Source of the DNA: Bacillota bacterium
GTDB taxonomy: Bacteria > Bacillota > Clostridia > Lachnospirales > Lachnospiraceae
Assembly (NCBI GenBank): GCA_023415055.1
Contig: JAEZLZ010000090.1
Coordinates: 41,360-105,359 of the forward strand
Length of the DNA: 64,000 bases
Direction: 5' to 3'
Below the pieces are notes generated by a model. That model had not been told where the DNA came from. It searched no databases and worked only from the letters and a program-made list of their open reading frames with translations. Every line of letters begins with the position of its first letter. Within the stretch, counting starts at the first letter, position 1. This document shows positions 17,096 through 26,207 of the stretch, piece after piece. A program made the position numbers and the translations under genes.

Positions 17096-19549
17096 TTATT
17101 TCCTTTTTAGCAGTTCTTTTAACCCCATTAGGATATGCCCGTTCACCATCCGGATTACTCCCTCCACCATAGATTCGGTTACGATCCCGTCGCCGGAGGT
17201 TACCAGAGAATGAAGGGGCATCTCCTTAATCATGTTCGACATCATACCTTCTTCTTCCTCGGATGTCTTTGTCACTTTCTTTGACATCCGGTCCGCTACT
17301 TTCAGTATGACTTTTCCTATTAAGGTATGCTCCAGATCCTCCAGTGTATTATTTTGATCATAGAGTCTTTGTGGTTTACTATCATGGAGCGGTAATTTCG
17401 TACCCAGAAGAGCTTCAAATTCTTGATCTGTAATGATAAATTCTCCCTGAGGCAGTTGATAATAACCGGGAGCCTTCTCTATAAGATCCGGTTGAGGCTT
17501 ACTCGGACTTTGAAGTAATATCTTCTGGCTCAGATGACATTCGGTTAAGGAGGCTCCTACGATGATCTCATATTCGCCGCTTTCCGCATACCAATCTTCG
17601 ATTATTGTATTATAATAACCGAATTCTTCCGTATTAAGTGTAAGTGTCACCTTCCTGGTCTCACCCGGACCAATCTCCTCCTTAGTAAATGCTCTCAATT
17701 CCTTGATCGGTAAAAATACGGTATCGCTCTTATGGCCGACAAAGACAAATGCTGTCTCTCGTGCTGTGACCTGACCCGTATTGGTTACCGTGAAGGATAC
17801 AGTAAGCTTCTCACCGTAGGAGCAGGAAGCCGAACTCAGCTTCAGATCGGAATAGAGAAAGCTCGTATAGGAAAGCCCATGACCAAAGGGAAATAAAACC
17901 TGCTTCCCTGCCTTCTCATAATAACGATATCCGATATAAATACTCTCCCGATATTCTACCGTATGCCTTCCTCCTGGAAAATAGTGATAGGCGGGTGTAT
18001 CGGCAAGCTTCAAAGGCCAGGTCTCTGCCAATTTACCACAGGGTACAGCCTTGCCTAACAGCAGATTTGCTGTCGCTCTGCCCCCTCCTTCACCACTAAG
18101 ATAAGTCAGTAATACCCCTCGCACCTTACTAAGCCATGGCAGTTCTATGGGTGCTCCTCCCTGCAATATAACAACCACATTGGGATTGCAGTCGGCTACT
18201 GCTTCGATCAGATGGTTGTGCGGCATCGGCATCGTAAGATTATCACGATCAAAGCCCTCGGATTCATATCCTTCCGGCAGTCCTGCAAACAGATAGACGA
18301 TATCCTTACCCTTAGCAGCCTCACATGCTTCTGCCAGCAGCCTCTCTTCCTGAGCTTTATTGTTTTGGCTCTCCCTGCCAAGATAGTAGCCTCTTGCGTA
18401 TGTAAATATTAGCCCTGCTTCTATCAGCGCATCATACGTGTTATCCACCTTAATCGGATGAAGCTTCGAACTTCCGGCTCCCTGATACCTGGGTTGTTTG
18501 GCGAAGGCTCCAATGACGGCAGCATTTTGTCCTGCATGTCCCGGCAGGATTCCTCCCTCATTCTGAAGTAGTACTGCGGATTGCTCTGCTGCCCTTATCG
18601 CCAATTTATGGTGTTCTTCACTGTCATAGTGATAATCCTTTTGCTTCGCTGCGTTGGAGCTTAAAATCAGTTCGGCAACCCGACAAGCAACTTTATCAAG
18701 ATCAGCTTCCTTCAGCTCCTGATTTTCTATCGCAGCAACTATCTTTCTGTCATTAATTCCGAGGCTTGCGGGCATCTCCAGGTCCATCCCCGCTTTCACT
18801 CCCCGGACTCGGTCATTTACTGCTCCCCAATCCGATACTACCAGACCCTCATAACCCCATTCCTCTCTTAGAATATGAGTTAGCAGTCTATGGTTTTCAC
18901 TGCAATATTCGCCGTTCAGGCGATTATATGCACACATTACCGTTCTTGGTCTGCCCTTCTTCACCGCGATCTCAAAGGCCTTAAGATAAGTTTCCCGCAA
19001 AGCCCTCTCATCCACCACCGCATTGATGGTCATACGTCTTCTCTCTTGATTATTGACTGCGAAATGCTTCAGTGAAGTACCAATTCCCGTGCTTTGTACC
19101 CCTTCCATCATTCCGGCTGCCATCTCTCCGCTAACCAATGGATCCTCACTGTAATATTCAAAATTGCGTCCGCATAAAGGACTTCGTTTTTGATTTGCAC
19201 CTGGTCCAAGGATTACAGATACCTCCTCCTGCAAGCATTCCTCTCCGATTGCCCTGCCAACCTCCTTTGCGAGTGATATATCAAAACTACAGGCTATAGC
19301 ACTGGCAGTTGGAAAGCAAACTGAGGGCAGACTGTCACCGATCCCGAGATTATCTGCGTCTCCAATCTGTTTTCGCAGTCCATGTGGACCATCATCCACC
19401 ATGATGGTTTCTAAGCCCAATCGGTTTATCGACTTTAGTGTCCAAAAATCCTGACCTGAGCATAAACCTGCTTTTTCCTGCAGCGTCATCTGGGTTACCA
19501 ATTCTCTTGCTTTGTCTTTGATACGATTTCGTTCGTTATTTTCCTTCAT
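17096..19549 (-). CDS. Glycoside hydrolase family 3 beta-glucosidase
   Basis: Intracellular glycosidase predicted to split a disaccharide delivered by the GPH transporter upstream. The 817 residues show the GH3 barrel (VDDGPHGLRKQ; KHFAVNNQE), the nucleophile D240 in VVSDWGAV, the second alpha/beta domain (YQGAGSSKLHP, FAGLPEGYESEGFDR), and a fibronectin-III-like domain (LFPFGHGLSYTSF then SFTVTNTG). A C-terminal helical tail (LEDLEHTLIGKVILKVAD, later LVTSGDGIVTESM) is an extra found in some clostridial GH3s. It has similarity in pattern to the N-terminus of the GH13 gene upstream. Start: ATG at 19549 with GGAGGAGG twelve bases before. Last gene of a three-gene operon. Confidence 0.92.
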   Translation of the reverse strand: MKENNERNRIKDKARELVTQMTLQEKAGLCSGQDFWTLKSINRLGLETIMVDDGPHGLRKQIGDADNLGIGDSLPSVCFPTASAIACSFDISLAKEVGRAIGEECLQEEVSVILGPGANQKRSPLCGRNFEYYSEDPLVSGEMAAGMMEGVQSTGIGTSLKHFAVNNQERRRMTINAVVDERALRETYLKAFEIAVKKGRPRTVMCAYNRLNGEYCSENHRLLTHILREEWGYEGLVVSDWGAVNDRVRGVKAGMDLEMPASLGINDRKIVAAIENQELKEADLDKVACRVAELILSSNAAKQKDYHYDSEEHHKLAIRAAEQSAVLLQNEGGILPGHAGQNAAVIGAFAKQPRYQGAGSSKLHPIKVDNTYDALIEAGLIFTYARGYYLGRESQNNKAQEERLLAEACEAAKGKDIVYLFAGLPEGYESEGFDRDNLTMPMPHNHLIEAVADCNPNVVVILQGGAPIELPWLSKVRGVLLTYLSGEGGGRATANLLLGKAVPCGKLAETWPLKLADTPAYHYFPGGRHTVEYRESIYIGYRYYEKAGKQVLFPFGHGLSYTSFLYSDLKLSSASCSYGEKLTVSFTVTNTGQVTARETAFVFVGHKSDTVFLPIKELRAFTKEEIGPGETRKVTLTLNTEEFGYYNTIIEDWYAESGEYEIIVGASLTECHLSQKILLQSPSKPQPDLIEKAPGYYQLPQGEFIITDQEFEALLGTKLPLHDSKPQRLYDQNNTLEDLEHTLIGKVILKVADRMSKKVTKTSEEEEGMMSNMIKEMPLHSLVTSGDGIVTESMVEGVIRMVNGHILMGLKELLKRK

Positions 19550-19597
19550 GACAGAAACAAACCTCCTCCGAGTAGTAATCCTTTCCATATTCCATGG

Positions 19598-21496
19598 CTA
19601 TTTGTCACGCAGATACAAATTTGCCTCATATGGTCTCAGCTGTGGACTTTCTTCCTTATAGTTCGATAGTACTTTTCGATACATCTTGCCCGGAGTATGG
19701 GAAGAAAGTATATGATTGCTTAGGTTTGCCTCGATATAGAATTCCTCTGTCTCAAGTCTTCGATAATAGGTGAAGCTATCTCGTTTATTGCGGTTTGTAG
19801 CTTCAAAATCACCATACACCAATGCCTTATGTTCCCGACGAAGGCGGATCAACTCCTGATAAAAGTGAAGAACCGAGTCTGAATCTGCTAACTGTCGCTC
19901 CACATTCCATTCCTTATAATCCTCATCAAGCTCTATCCAAGGCTTTCCCTCTGTAAAGCCTGCATTCTTTTTGCCACTCCACTGCATCGGCGCTCTGGCA
20001 TGATCCCTGCTGCCGCTCATCACTCTACGAAATGCCTCCTGCTCGCCAAGTGAGGGGAGCAGCTCATGATAGAGATTGATACTTTCGACATCCCGAAGCT
20101 GATCTAATCCCGTAAAGCTATGATTGATACTTCCAATTTCCTGGCCTTGAAACAGAAACGGTGTTCCCTTCAGAGTCAGCTGCAGCATTGCCAACAGCTT
20201 AGCCAAAGGCTCCCGAACAATTGGATCCGGATCCACCTTTGATATCATTCTGGGATTGTCATGATTCTCATAAAAGATGGACATCCAGCAATTATCCCCA
20301 TAGTGTTCCATCCAGTCAGTTATATAATCCTTTAAGTAGTTTAAATCATAGCGGTAATCCTCGAACCTGGTATGGCCCGGCGTCTCCAGGTGATCGAAGG
20401 AGAATACCATATCTAATTCCTTCCGCTCTTCCCCGGTCAGAAGCTTACTCATTTGCATACCGACTCCCGGAGTCTCCCCCACGGTAAATGCCCGGTAAGG
20501 CTCGAAGGCCTCCTTTTTTAGCTCACGTAGATAGTCATGAAGCTTTGGACCATAATAATAATGCTCAATTCCGTAATAGCCCATCAACTTTCCAATATTT
20601 GTGTTACCCTCCGGCAACCCTTCCTTCTTCGAGATATAATTTATGACATCCATTCGAAAGCCATCAACCCCCTTAGCAAGCCACCAGCGGATCATCTCCT
20701 TGATCTCGCTTCTAAGCTCGGCATTATCCCAGTTCAAATCCATCTGCTTCTTCGAGAACAAGTGTAGCCCCCACTCTCCAAGCTCTTCATAATAATTCCA
20801 GGCAGTTCCCCCAAAGAAGGAATTCCAATTATTTGGCTCCTTCTCGTTCGTTGATTTTTGAAAAAGATAATAATCATGATACTTTGAAGATTTATCTTTA
20901 ATCGCTTCCTTGAACCAGTGATGTTCATCCGAAGTATGGTTAACGACAAGATCCATGATCAATCGCATTCCCCTCTGATGTAACTCATTAAGTAATTGAT
21001 CAAATTCCTCCATCGTTCCGTAATCCTTCAATATGGCTTTGTAATCCCGAATATCATAACCGTTATCATCATTTGGCGAATCATAGATAGGAGACAGCCA
21101 GATAGCATCTACTCCAAGCTCCTTAAGATAATCTAATCGAGACCTTATTCCGGCGAGGTCACCAATGCCGTCACCGTTAGAATCCTGAAAGCTGATTGGG
21201 TAGATCTGATAGAACACCGCTTCCTTCCACCAAGTCCTTGTAATATTTCCCCGAGTGAATACAGGAAGCTCCGTTTCGCTGTTTAGCAGCGTCAGAAGTG
21301 TGTCATAGAAATCCGTCCCCAGGAGTTTCTTCGTCAGTGCTGCAACCGTTTTCAACTTCAGATTGGCAACCACCGGATTGGTTACAAGTGTTTCCTTTTT
21401 CCCCATCTGGAGTAACAGTTTATATATGACATCGTGTCCGATGGGATTGGCATAAACCTCTTTGATTTTGCTTTGATAGTTCAGATATTGACCCAT
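19598..21496 (-). CDS. GH13 alpha-glucosidase (oligo-1,6-glucosidase-like) with N-terminal extension
   Basis: Hydrolyses an alpha-glucosidic bond, probably in an isomalto- or related oligosaccharide. The GH13 barrel starts late, at about residue 85 (WWKEAVFYQIYPISFQDSNG). Catalytic residues are D283 in GFRMDVINY, E341 in FTVGETPG, and the aspartate of ENHDNPR. The DGIGDL calcium-type loop and DLVVNHTSDEH match oligo-1,6-glucosidases. The first 85 residues are a helical extension not found in the classic enzymes. Start: ATG at 21496, five bases after GGAGG. Second gene of the operon, 21 bases after the GPH transporter and 48 bases before GH3. Confidence 0.9.
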   Translation of the reverse strand: MGQYLNYQSKIKEVYANPIGHDVIYKLLLQMGKKETLVTNPVVANLKLKTVAALTKKLLGTDFYDTLLTLLNSETELPVFTRGNITRTWWKEAVFYQIYPISFQDSNGDGIGDLAGIRSRLDYLKELGVDAIWLSPIYDSPNDDNGYDIRDYKAILKDYGTMEEFDQLLNELHQRGMRLIMDLVVNHTSDEHHWFKEAIKDKSSKYHDYYLFQKSTNEKEPNNWNSFFGGTAWNYYEELGEWGLHLFSKKQMDLNWDNAELRSEIKEMIRWWLAKGVDGFRMDVINYISKKEGLPEGNTNIGKLMGYYGIEHYYYGPKLHDYLRELKKEAFEPYRAFTVGETPGVGMQMSKLLTGEERKELDMVFSFDHLETPGHTRFEDYRYDLNYLKDYITDWMEHYGDNCWMSIFYENHDNPRMISKVDPDPIVREPLAKLLAMLQLTLKGTPFLFQGQEIGSINHSFTGLDQLRDVESINLYHELLPSLGEQEAFRRVMSGSRDHARAPMQWSGKKNAGFTEGKPWIELDEDYKEWNVERQLADSDSVLHFYQELIRLRREHKALVYGDFEATNRNKRDSFTYYRRLETEEFYIEANLSNHILSSHTPGKMYRKVLSNYKEESPQLRPYEANLYLRDK

Positions 21497-21517
21497 AATG
21501 ACCTCCATTCTTGTCAC

Positions 21518-22852
21518 TTACTCTTGCAACAATCTCTGCTTCTTCTGATTCTCCTCTATCATCCGTGCAACTTCCTTCTCATTAAGCTTATAGAATCTCA
21601 TGATGAATAGCATCACCAGATAACCGAAGCAGGGAACGATACAGAAGATAATCCAGATTCCCTGAAGAGCGCCTGCCGTTTGCTGCGGAGCCTTCTCTAC
21701 ATAGCCAAAGGCAGCGAGCATCACCAGACACAAAGTATTTGCTAATGCACCTCCCAGTTTCGTCATGAAGGTTTGCAGAGAAAAAGCCATACTTGCGATT
21801 CTTTCCCCCGTCTGATACGCACCGTACTCGATACAATCCGCAGTAAACATTCCATACAGCATCAATGGTATCTGCATAAAGGTAATACGGACTGCGGCAA
21901 TGATTAAAAACAGGATCAGGTTCTCGTAACCGGCAAAATACTGAGCTATACTGAATAGAATCGCTAATATGGAGCAATATATAGTTACTTTTTTCTTCCC
22001 AAACCGATTGATCAGCATCGGCAGAACAGGTGCTACCAGGATAACCGGAATGATGACTACTGCCATAATTACTGTTACCATGGTCTCATCTCCAAGATTT
22101 GAATTGGCAAAATATACGGCTATAATCTGTAGGGTATTCGTAATCTCTATTCCAAGAAAGCCAATAAAATAGAGTAATAGATATTTATTGCTGAATAAGT
22201 ATCGAAAGATCTTACGGATTGTAATATCTTCACTGTTCTGATATTTAACCCTCTCCTTTGCCGTAAACTGCAGAGGAAACATAACAATATAAGAGATCAG
22301 ACAGTAGACACCAACGGTCCAGGTCCAGCCGATGTTTACCTTAAGGCTCATGAATACTGCGCTGGTAATTGCTGCTACTGCAGCCGCCATTCTTCCGTAT
22401 GACATCAGGATATCTCTTTCATAAAGGTTACCAGTCATTACCGTCGATAAGGAAAACAGAGGAGAATCCGATATCGTATATACCATATCAAAGACTAAAT
22501 AGGTAAGATACGCATAACCCACTTTCAATAGGTATGGTCCTTCAATATTAATAAACATGAAAAACAGGGATAAAGGGAGAATATAGGTTCCCACCTTCAA
22601 CCAAGGCAGAAATTTACCCTTTTTCAGATTGCATTTGTCAACCACTGCCCCCATGATCGGATCGTTCACTGCATCCCATACCTTTGCAAGTAGTAACAAA
22701 ACAGCCGTATCTGCTATGGACAGACCAACGAATTCCGTATAAAAGTAAGTTAAAAACTGAAAGGGTATCACGTAAATTATGTTCTGTCCTAAGAAGAATC
22801 CGGCGTAGGACAATCGTTCCCTGCCTGTCGTCTGTAATGCTTTTCGCTCCAT
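21518..22852 (-). CDS. GPH family sugar:cation symporter (MelB-like)
   Basis: A 12-helix membrane transporter importing an oligosaccharide with a cation. The 444 residues start MERKALQTTGRERLSYAGFF; the GPH signature appears as VWDAVNDPIMGAVVDKCN after the second helix, with LPWLKVGTYILP following. Start: ATG at 22852, five bases after GGGGAGG; the frame open to 22879 has no site. First gene of an operon with the two glycosidases, which suggests uptake of a disaccharide carrying alpha- or beta-glucosyl bonds. A TTGATA-17-TAAAAT promoter, a palindrome at the predicted start site and a dispersed hairpin repeat form its control region. Substrate unknown. Confidence 0.9.
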   Translation of the reverse strand: MERKALQTTGRERLSYAGFFLGQNIIYVIPFQFLTYFYTEFVGLSIADTAVLLLLAKVWDAVNDPIMGAVVDKCNLKKGKFLPWLKVGTYILPLSLFFMFINIEGPYLLKVGYAYLTYLVFDMVYTISDSPLFSLSTVMTGNLYERDILMSYGRMAAAVAAITSAVFMSLKVNIGWTWTVGVYCLISYIVMFPLQFTAKERVKYQNSEDITIRKIFRYLFSNKYLLLYFIGFLGIEITNTLQIIAVYFANSNLGDETMVTVIMAVVIIPVILVAPVLPMLINRFGKKKVTIYCSILAILFSIAQYFAGYENLILFLIIAAVRITFMQIPLMLYGMFTADCIEYGAYQTGERIASMAFSLQTFMTKLGGALANTLCLVMLAAFGYVEKAPQQTAGALQGIWIIFCIVPCFGYLVMLFIMRFYKLNEKEVARMIEENQKKQRLLQE

Positions 22853-22867
22853 ATAAACCTCCCCTAT

Positions 22868-22927
22868 GATAGAAAGCATGATGTTTTAACTTTCTATTGT
22901 CATGAATTATGAGCAGCTGCTCATAAT
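22868..22927. repeat. Dispersed hairpin repeat copy D with companion palindrome
   Basis: GATAGAAAG and CTTTCTAT (22868-22897) form the stem; TGTCATGAAT follows, then a 22-bp perfect palindrome centred on CAGCTG (22906-22927). The copy sits in the 5' leader of the GPH operon, ending 15 bases before its start codon and overlapping the predicted transcription start. Confidence 0.7.
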
Positions 22928-22929
22928 CA

Positions 22930-22958
22930 ATTTTACCTCTTTACCAGGAAATTATCAA
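22930..22958 (-). promoter_or_regulatory. Promoter of the GPH-GH13-GH3 operon
   Basis: Minus strand TTGATA (22958-22953), 17-base spacer, TAAAAT (22935-22930). The predicted start falls in the palindrome 22906-22927, which could be a repressor site. Confidence 0.65.
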
Positions 22959-23118
22959 CTAATTTTCGGAATTTTTACCAAATAAATAAAATGAATTTTA
23001 AGGTTTACCAATCTAGCACCGGATTGTATTTAAGTCTATTTGGGATTAAAATATAATCAGGATGTGAATTTCAAAAATACAGACATAATCATAACCGGAT
23101 AGGCTGTTAAGAAAGGAT

Positions 23119-23610
23119 GTGAGCTTTATTACTGCAATAGAAAAGAAAGAATTTGCAAGGATAGTCCGGGAACTATATAAGACGGCGCAGTTTCGAGAGA
23201 TGAATCAATATATTCAGCATGGTAATACCACCACTCTGGCTCACTGCATAGTGGTTGCTTATTATAGCTACCAGCTTGCCTTATGGCTTCCGTTACGTTT
23301 TGATTATAAGAGTCTGATCAGAGGTGCTCTGCTTCATGATTTTTATTTGTATGATTGGCATATTCCGGATCGAAGCCACCGACTCCATGGCTTTGTTCAC
23401 CCTGTTTTTGCATTAAGTAACGCAAAGAAATATTTCCTGATAAATCGGATCGAAGAGGATATTATACTGAAGCACATGTGGCCGTTAACCCTGAAGTCTG
23501 CTCCCGGTTGCAGAGAAGCAGTGCTGGTTTGTTTTGTTGATAAGTACTGTTCTCTGGCGGAGACACTCTATCTACCCATTCGTCCGAAGAAGCTGCCCTT
23601 ATACGAATAA
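23119..23610 (+). CDS. HD-domain protein
   Basis: A 163-residue protein of the HD phosphohydrolase superfamily. The metal-ligand pattern is present: H at NTTTLAHCIVVA, HD in GALLHDFYLYDW, and a later H in HGFVHPVFAL and DKYCS near the C-terminus. It lacks a RelA or GGDEF partner domain, so the nucleotide substrate is not clear. The start is GTG at 23119 very close to AGAAAGG; ATG one base earlier is followed by a stop. The short spacing makes the start uncertain. It is divergent from the GPH operon and convergent with argC, with a strong bidirectional terminator after it. Confidence 0.75.
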   Translation: MSFITAIEKKEFARIVRELYKTAQFREMNQYIQHGNTTTLAHCIVVAYYSYQLALWLPLRFDYKSLIRGALLHDFYLYDWHIPDRSHRLHGFVHPVFALSNAKKYFLINRIEEDIILKHMWPLTLKSAPGCREAVLVCFVDKYCSLAETLYLPIRPKKLPLYE

Positions 23611-23671
23611 AAAGTTCTGCATTCATAAAATGCAGGGTATATATGATCGTGTGCCACACACGCACACCATA

Positions 23672-23709
23672 AAAAGCAGGATGGAATGCAAGCACTCCAT
23701 CCTGCTTTT
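23672..23709. terminator. Bidirectional terminator between HD gene and argC
   Basis: A perfect 14-bp stem AAAAGCAGGATGGA (23672-23685) / TCCATCCTGCTTTT (23696-23709) with U-rich ends on both strands. Confidence 0.85.
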
Positions 23710-23764
23710 CTGTACATATTTTGACCATATAACATAATAGATGTTAAGTGAATTTTTAGCCAGA

Positions 23765-24721
23765 CTAATTCAGATGAAGATCCTCCGGAAAGCCAAGCAT
23801 AAGATTCATATTTTGGATTGCTGCACCGGAGGCACCCTTACCAAGGTTATCGATCCGAGTCATAATCACTGCAGTCCCTTTCGCCTCGTTGCCAAATACG
23901 AATATCTCTGCTTTATTGGTATCATTGCAGGCAGTGATATCCACGGCTCCGTCGAACAGGAACGAATCATCCGCATATGGCATCACTGAAACAAACTTCT
24001 CTCCCTCATAATGCTCTGCTAATATCTCGTGAAGCATCTGCGGCGTCACCTTCTTATTCAGCAGCTTCCTATGAAAGGGTAGCATTACTGCCATACCCTT
24101 ATAATTATTGCCGAGTATCGGTACGAAAAGAGGTGCTTCACTCAGTCCGGAATGAAGTGCCATCTCCGGCAGATGCTTATGATTTAAGCTTAAGGCATAC
24201 GGTCTCGGTGCCTTAGCATAATCGTTCTTGCCTTCACTACTTTCATATTTTTCTATCAATGCCTTACCGCCTCCGCTGTATCCGGTCAGACTCTGGCAGG
24301 TAATTGGATAATCTGTCCCTATAATCTGCTTTGACACAAGAGGATATGCTGCGAGAATGAATGCGGTAGCGTGGCACCCCGGGTTAGAAAGCCTTTTTGT
24401 ATGCTGAATGGCTTCTCGATGCTTAGGAGAAAGCTCTGCAATACCATAGGTCCATCCGCTTGCTGTACGATAGGCTGTACTGGCGTCAATTATCTTCGTA
24501 TTCGGATTCGTTACAAGATTGACCGCTTCCTTTGCTGCCTCATCCGGTAAGCATAAGAATACGATATCTGCTTCGTTCAAGCATTTGGCTTTTTCAATAG
24601 GATCTCTCCTCTTCTCGTAATCTATAGTTACCATCTCAAGCTCAGTGTATAAGCTTAATCGCTCATGTATCTTTAAACCGGTTGTACCGGACAATCCATC
24701 CACAAATACTTTCTTTTTCAT
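23765..24721 (-). CDS. argC: N-acetyl-gamma-glutamyl-phosphate reductase, type 2
   Basis: Reduces N-acetylglutamyl phosphate to the semialdehyde in arginine synthesis, using NADPH. The 318-residue protein begins with a short nucleotide motif VDGLSGTTGLKIHERL and has the catalytic cysteine C116 in LSNPGCHATAF. The size and this short N-terminus fit the type 2 subgroup rather than the 345-residue type 1. No other arginine gene is in the window. The ATG at 24721 follows GAGGTG at five bases. A perfect-spacing promoter with ArgR-like boxes lies upstream, which supports arginine control. Convergent with the HD gene. Confidence 0.92.
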   Translation of the reverse strand: MKKKVFVDGLSGTTGLKIHERLSLYTELEMVTIDYEKRRDPIEKAKCLNEADIVFLCLPDEAAKEAVNLVTNPNTKIIDASTAYRTASGWTYGIAELSPKHREAIQHTKRLSNPGCHATAFILAAYPLVSKQIIGTDYPITCQSLTGYSGGGKALIEKYESSEGKNDYAKAPRPYALSLNHKHLPEMALHSGLSEAPLFVPILGNNYKGMAVMLPFHRKLLNKKVTPQMLHEILAEHYEGEKFVSVMPYADDSFLFDGAVDITACNDTNKAEIFVFGNEAKGTAVIMTRIDNLGKGASGAAIQNMNLMLGFPEDLHLN

Positions 24722-24736
24722 AGTAACACCTCATTT

Positions 24737-24793
24737 ATGTATATTTATACATCATTTTTATATTAATATACATCCTGTGACAGGTAATGTCAA
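24737..24793 (-). promoter_or_regulatory. argC promoter with ArgR-like boxes
   Basis: Minus strand TTGACA (24793-24788), 17 bases, TATATT (24770-24765). One box with arms ATGTAT/ATACAT (24737-24752) lies downstream, and TATATTAATATACA (24759-24772) overlaps the -10. Paired ARG-box-like palindromes over a promoter fit ArgR repression by arginine. Confidence 0.65.
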
Positions 24794-24826
24794 TATGAAA
24801 TTTTCACTTTACTTCACCCAATAATA

Positions 24827-25912
24827 CTAAAAGCTTTGAATTATATCCTCATTCAGTACCCGTAATAGCTCAGTTGCAAGCTTTACAGCATTCTCATAAT
24901 CATAATAGGTTGAGATTCCATAATGAGTGTGAGCATATCGAACCGGTACACCAATCACGATCGTCGGAATCCCCTGATGGGTAAGATGTATCACCGATCC
25001 ATTCGTGGAACCTCCTGCTCTTACTGCCTCCTGCACCGGGATATTATATCTTTCAGCGAGGTCAAGTGCAAAACGCTGGAATCTGGGATTTGTGATCATC
25101 TTGGCATCCATATGTCGGAGCATCGGTCCCTTCTTTAGCGCCGTCTGCACTTCATAGCTGTCTACACTGGTGTCATCGGCAGGACACCCTTCAAATACAA
25201 TGGCGATGTCCGGTTTGATCATCCGGGTAGTGACTGTGCTGCCTCTTGCTCCAACCTCCTCCTGTGTCGCAATACCAGCAACCACATCCACAGCAAGCTT
25301 CTCTTTCTCAAGTGCCCGAAGGGTTGCGATTACACCGGCACAGCCGAGACGATTATCGAAGGCTTTACCGATCATGATATCATGCTTCTCGTCATATTCA
25401 AAATCTACGCAGGGAACCACCGGTGCTCCGATACGTATTTTATATTCGCTTAACGCTTCCTCCTTGGAGGTTGCACCGATATCGATGGACATCTGCTTGA
25501 TATCAATTGAGGCATTCTTTTCCTGTTCACTCATATAGTGCGGTGGTTTACTTGTAATAATACCGGGTATATATTCTCCATCCCCGTTCTTTACCCACAC
25601 CTTATGAGCCGGTATGTTATAATTCACCCAGCTTCCCAGTGGGATCATCTGCAAAGTGCCATTCGCTCGAATAGAATGTACCATAAAACCCACCTCATCA
25701 CTATGAGCGTCTAATTGTACAACCGGACGATCTCCTGTATTCTCCTTACGCTTAATATACAGGTTGCGAAGGGTATCCTCCTTCCTCTCACCAAGTCCTT
25801 CGCTGTAGTTTCGAAGTAATTGAACCGCTTCATCCTCAAAACCTGCCACACCCTTGGCATTGGAGAGTTCTCGAATCATTTTCAAATTTGTTGCTTTATT
25901 CATATCATTCAT
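24827..25912 (-). CDS. M42 family metallopeptidase (glutamyl aminopeptidase type)
   Basis: A cytoplasmic dinuclear-metal aminopeptidase forming large oligomers in other species. The 361-residue protein carries the expected ligands and base: LDAHSDEVGFMV (His and catalytic Asp), KAFDNRLGCAG (bridging Asp), ATQEEVGARG (Glu base and ligand), FEGCPADD (Asp ligand) and RYAHTHYG (His ligand). Substrate preference (glutamyl/aspartyl or leucyl) cannot be read. The annotation endoglucanase M, often used for this family, is probably wrong. Start: ATG at 25912 after AAAGGA at nine bases. It lies between argC and a decayed transporter. Confidence 0.92.
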   Translation of the reverse strand: MNDMNKATNLKMIRELSNAKGVAGFEDEAVQLLRNYSEGLGERKEDTLRNLYIKRKENTGDRPVVQLDAHSDEVGFMVHSIRANGTLQMIPLGSWVNYNIPAHKVWVKNGDGEYIPGIITSKPPHYMSEQEKNASIDIKQMSIDIGATSKEEALSEYKIRIGAPVVPCVDFEYDEKHDIMIGKAFDNRLGCAGVIATLRALEKEKLAVDVVAGIATQEEVGARGSTVTTRMIKPDIAIVFEGCPADDTSVDSYEVQTALKKGPMLRHMDAKMITNPRFQRFALDLAERYNIPVQEAVRAGGSTNGSVIHLTHQGIPTIVIGVPVRYAHTHYGISTYYDYENAVKLATELLRVLNEDIIQSF

Positions 25913-25969
25913 TTCTTTTTTCCTTTCTGCCTGTTCTATTGTATTTTCAAAAATGAATATTGAAATAAT

Positions 25970-26155
25970 TTACGTAAATAGTACCACAATGACAGCACCG
26001 ATAAATATCAGTATCGCGGATAGAATTCGTTTCGCCTTCTCCCTTTCACCAAACAAAATACCACTGAAGATGGTTGTGATTACGATATTTAACATGGTCA
26101 GTGTCTTTACATAGGTCTGTCCTGAGGCTATATGACTGATATTCTGTACTGCAAA
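25970..26155 (-). pseudogene. C-terminal remnant of a DMT/EamA-type permease
   Basis: An open stretch of about 61 codons with no start codon, bounded upstream by TAA (26158-26156). Its translation ends with two hydrophobic helices joined by GILFGEREKAKR, then ILSAILIFIGAVIVVLFT and a stop. Helix, a GE-basic loop, then a terminal helix is the ending of EamA/DMT drug-metabolite permeases. The remaining eight or so helices are absent; the next gene's stop follows within 50 bases. So this is a deletion remnant, or much less likely a small independent membrane protein. No ribosome site was found. Confidence 0.6.
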
Positions 26156-26207
26156 TTAATTATTTATTGTAGAAAAGCCAAATTTCTCCTTGCGAAAACA
26201 ATCATTT

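Noticed and set aside
25854..26114. 86-residue plus-strand frame
   Set aside because: It is the reverse complement of the DMT remnant and the start of the M42 gene, and has no ribosome site.
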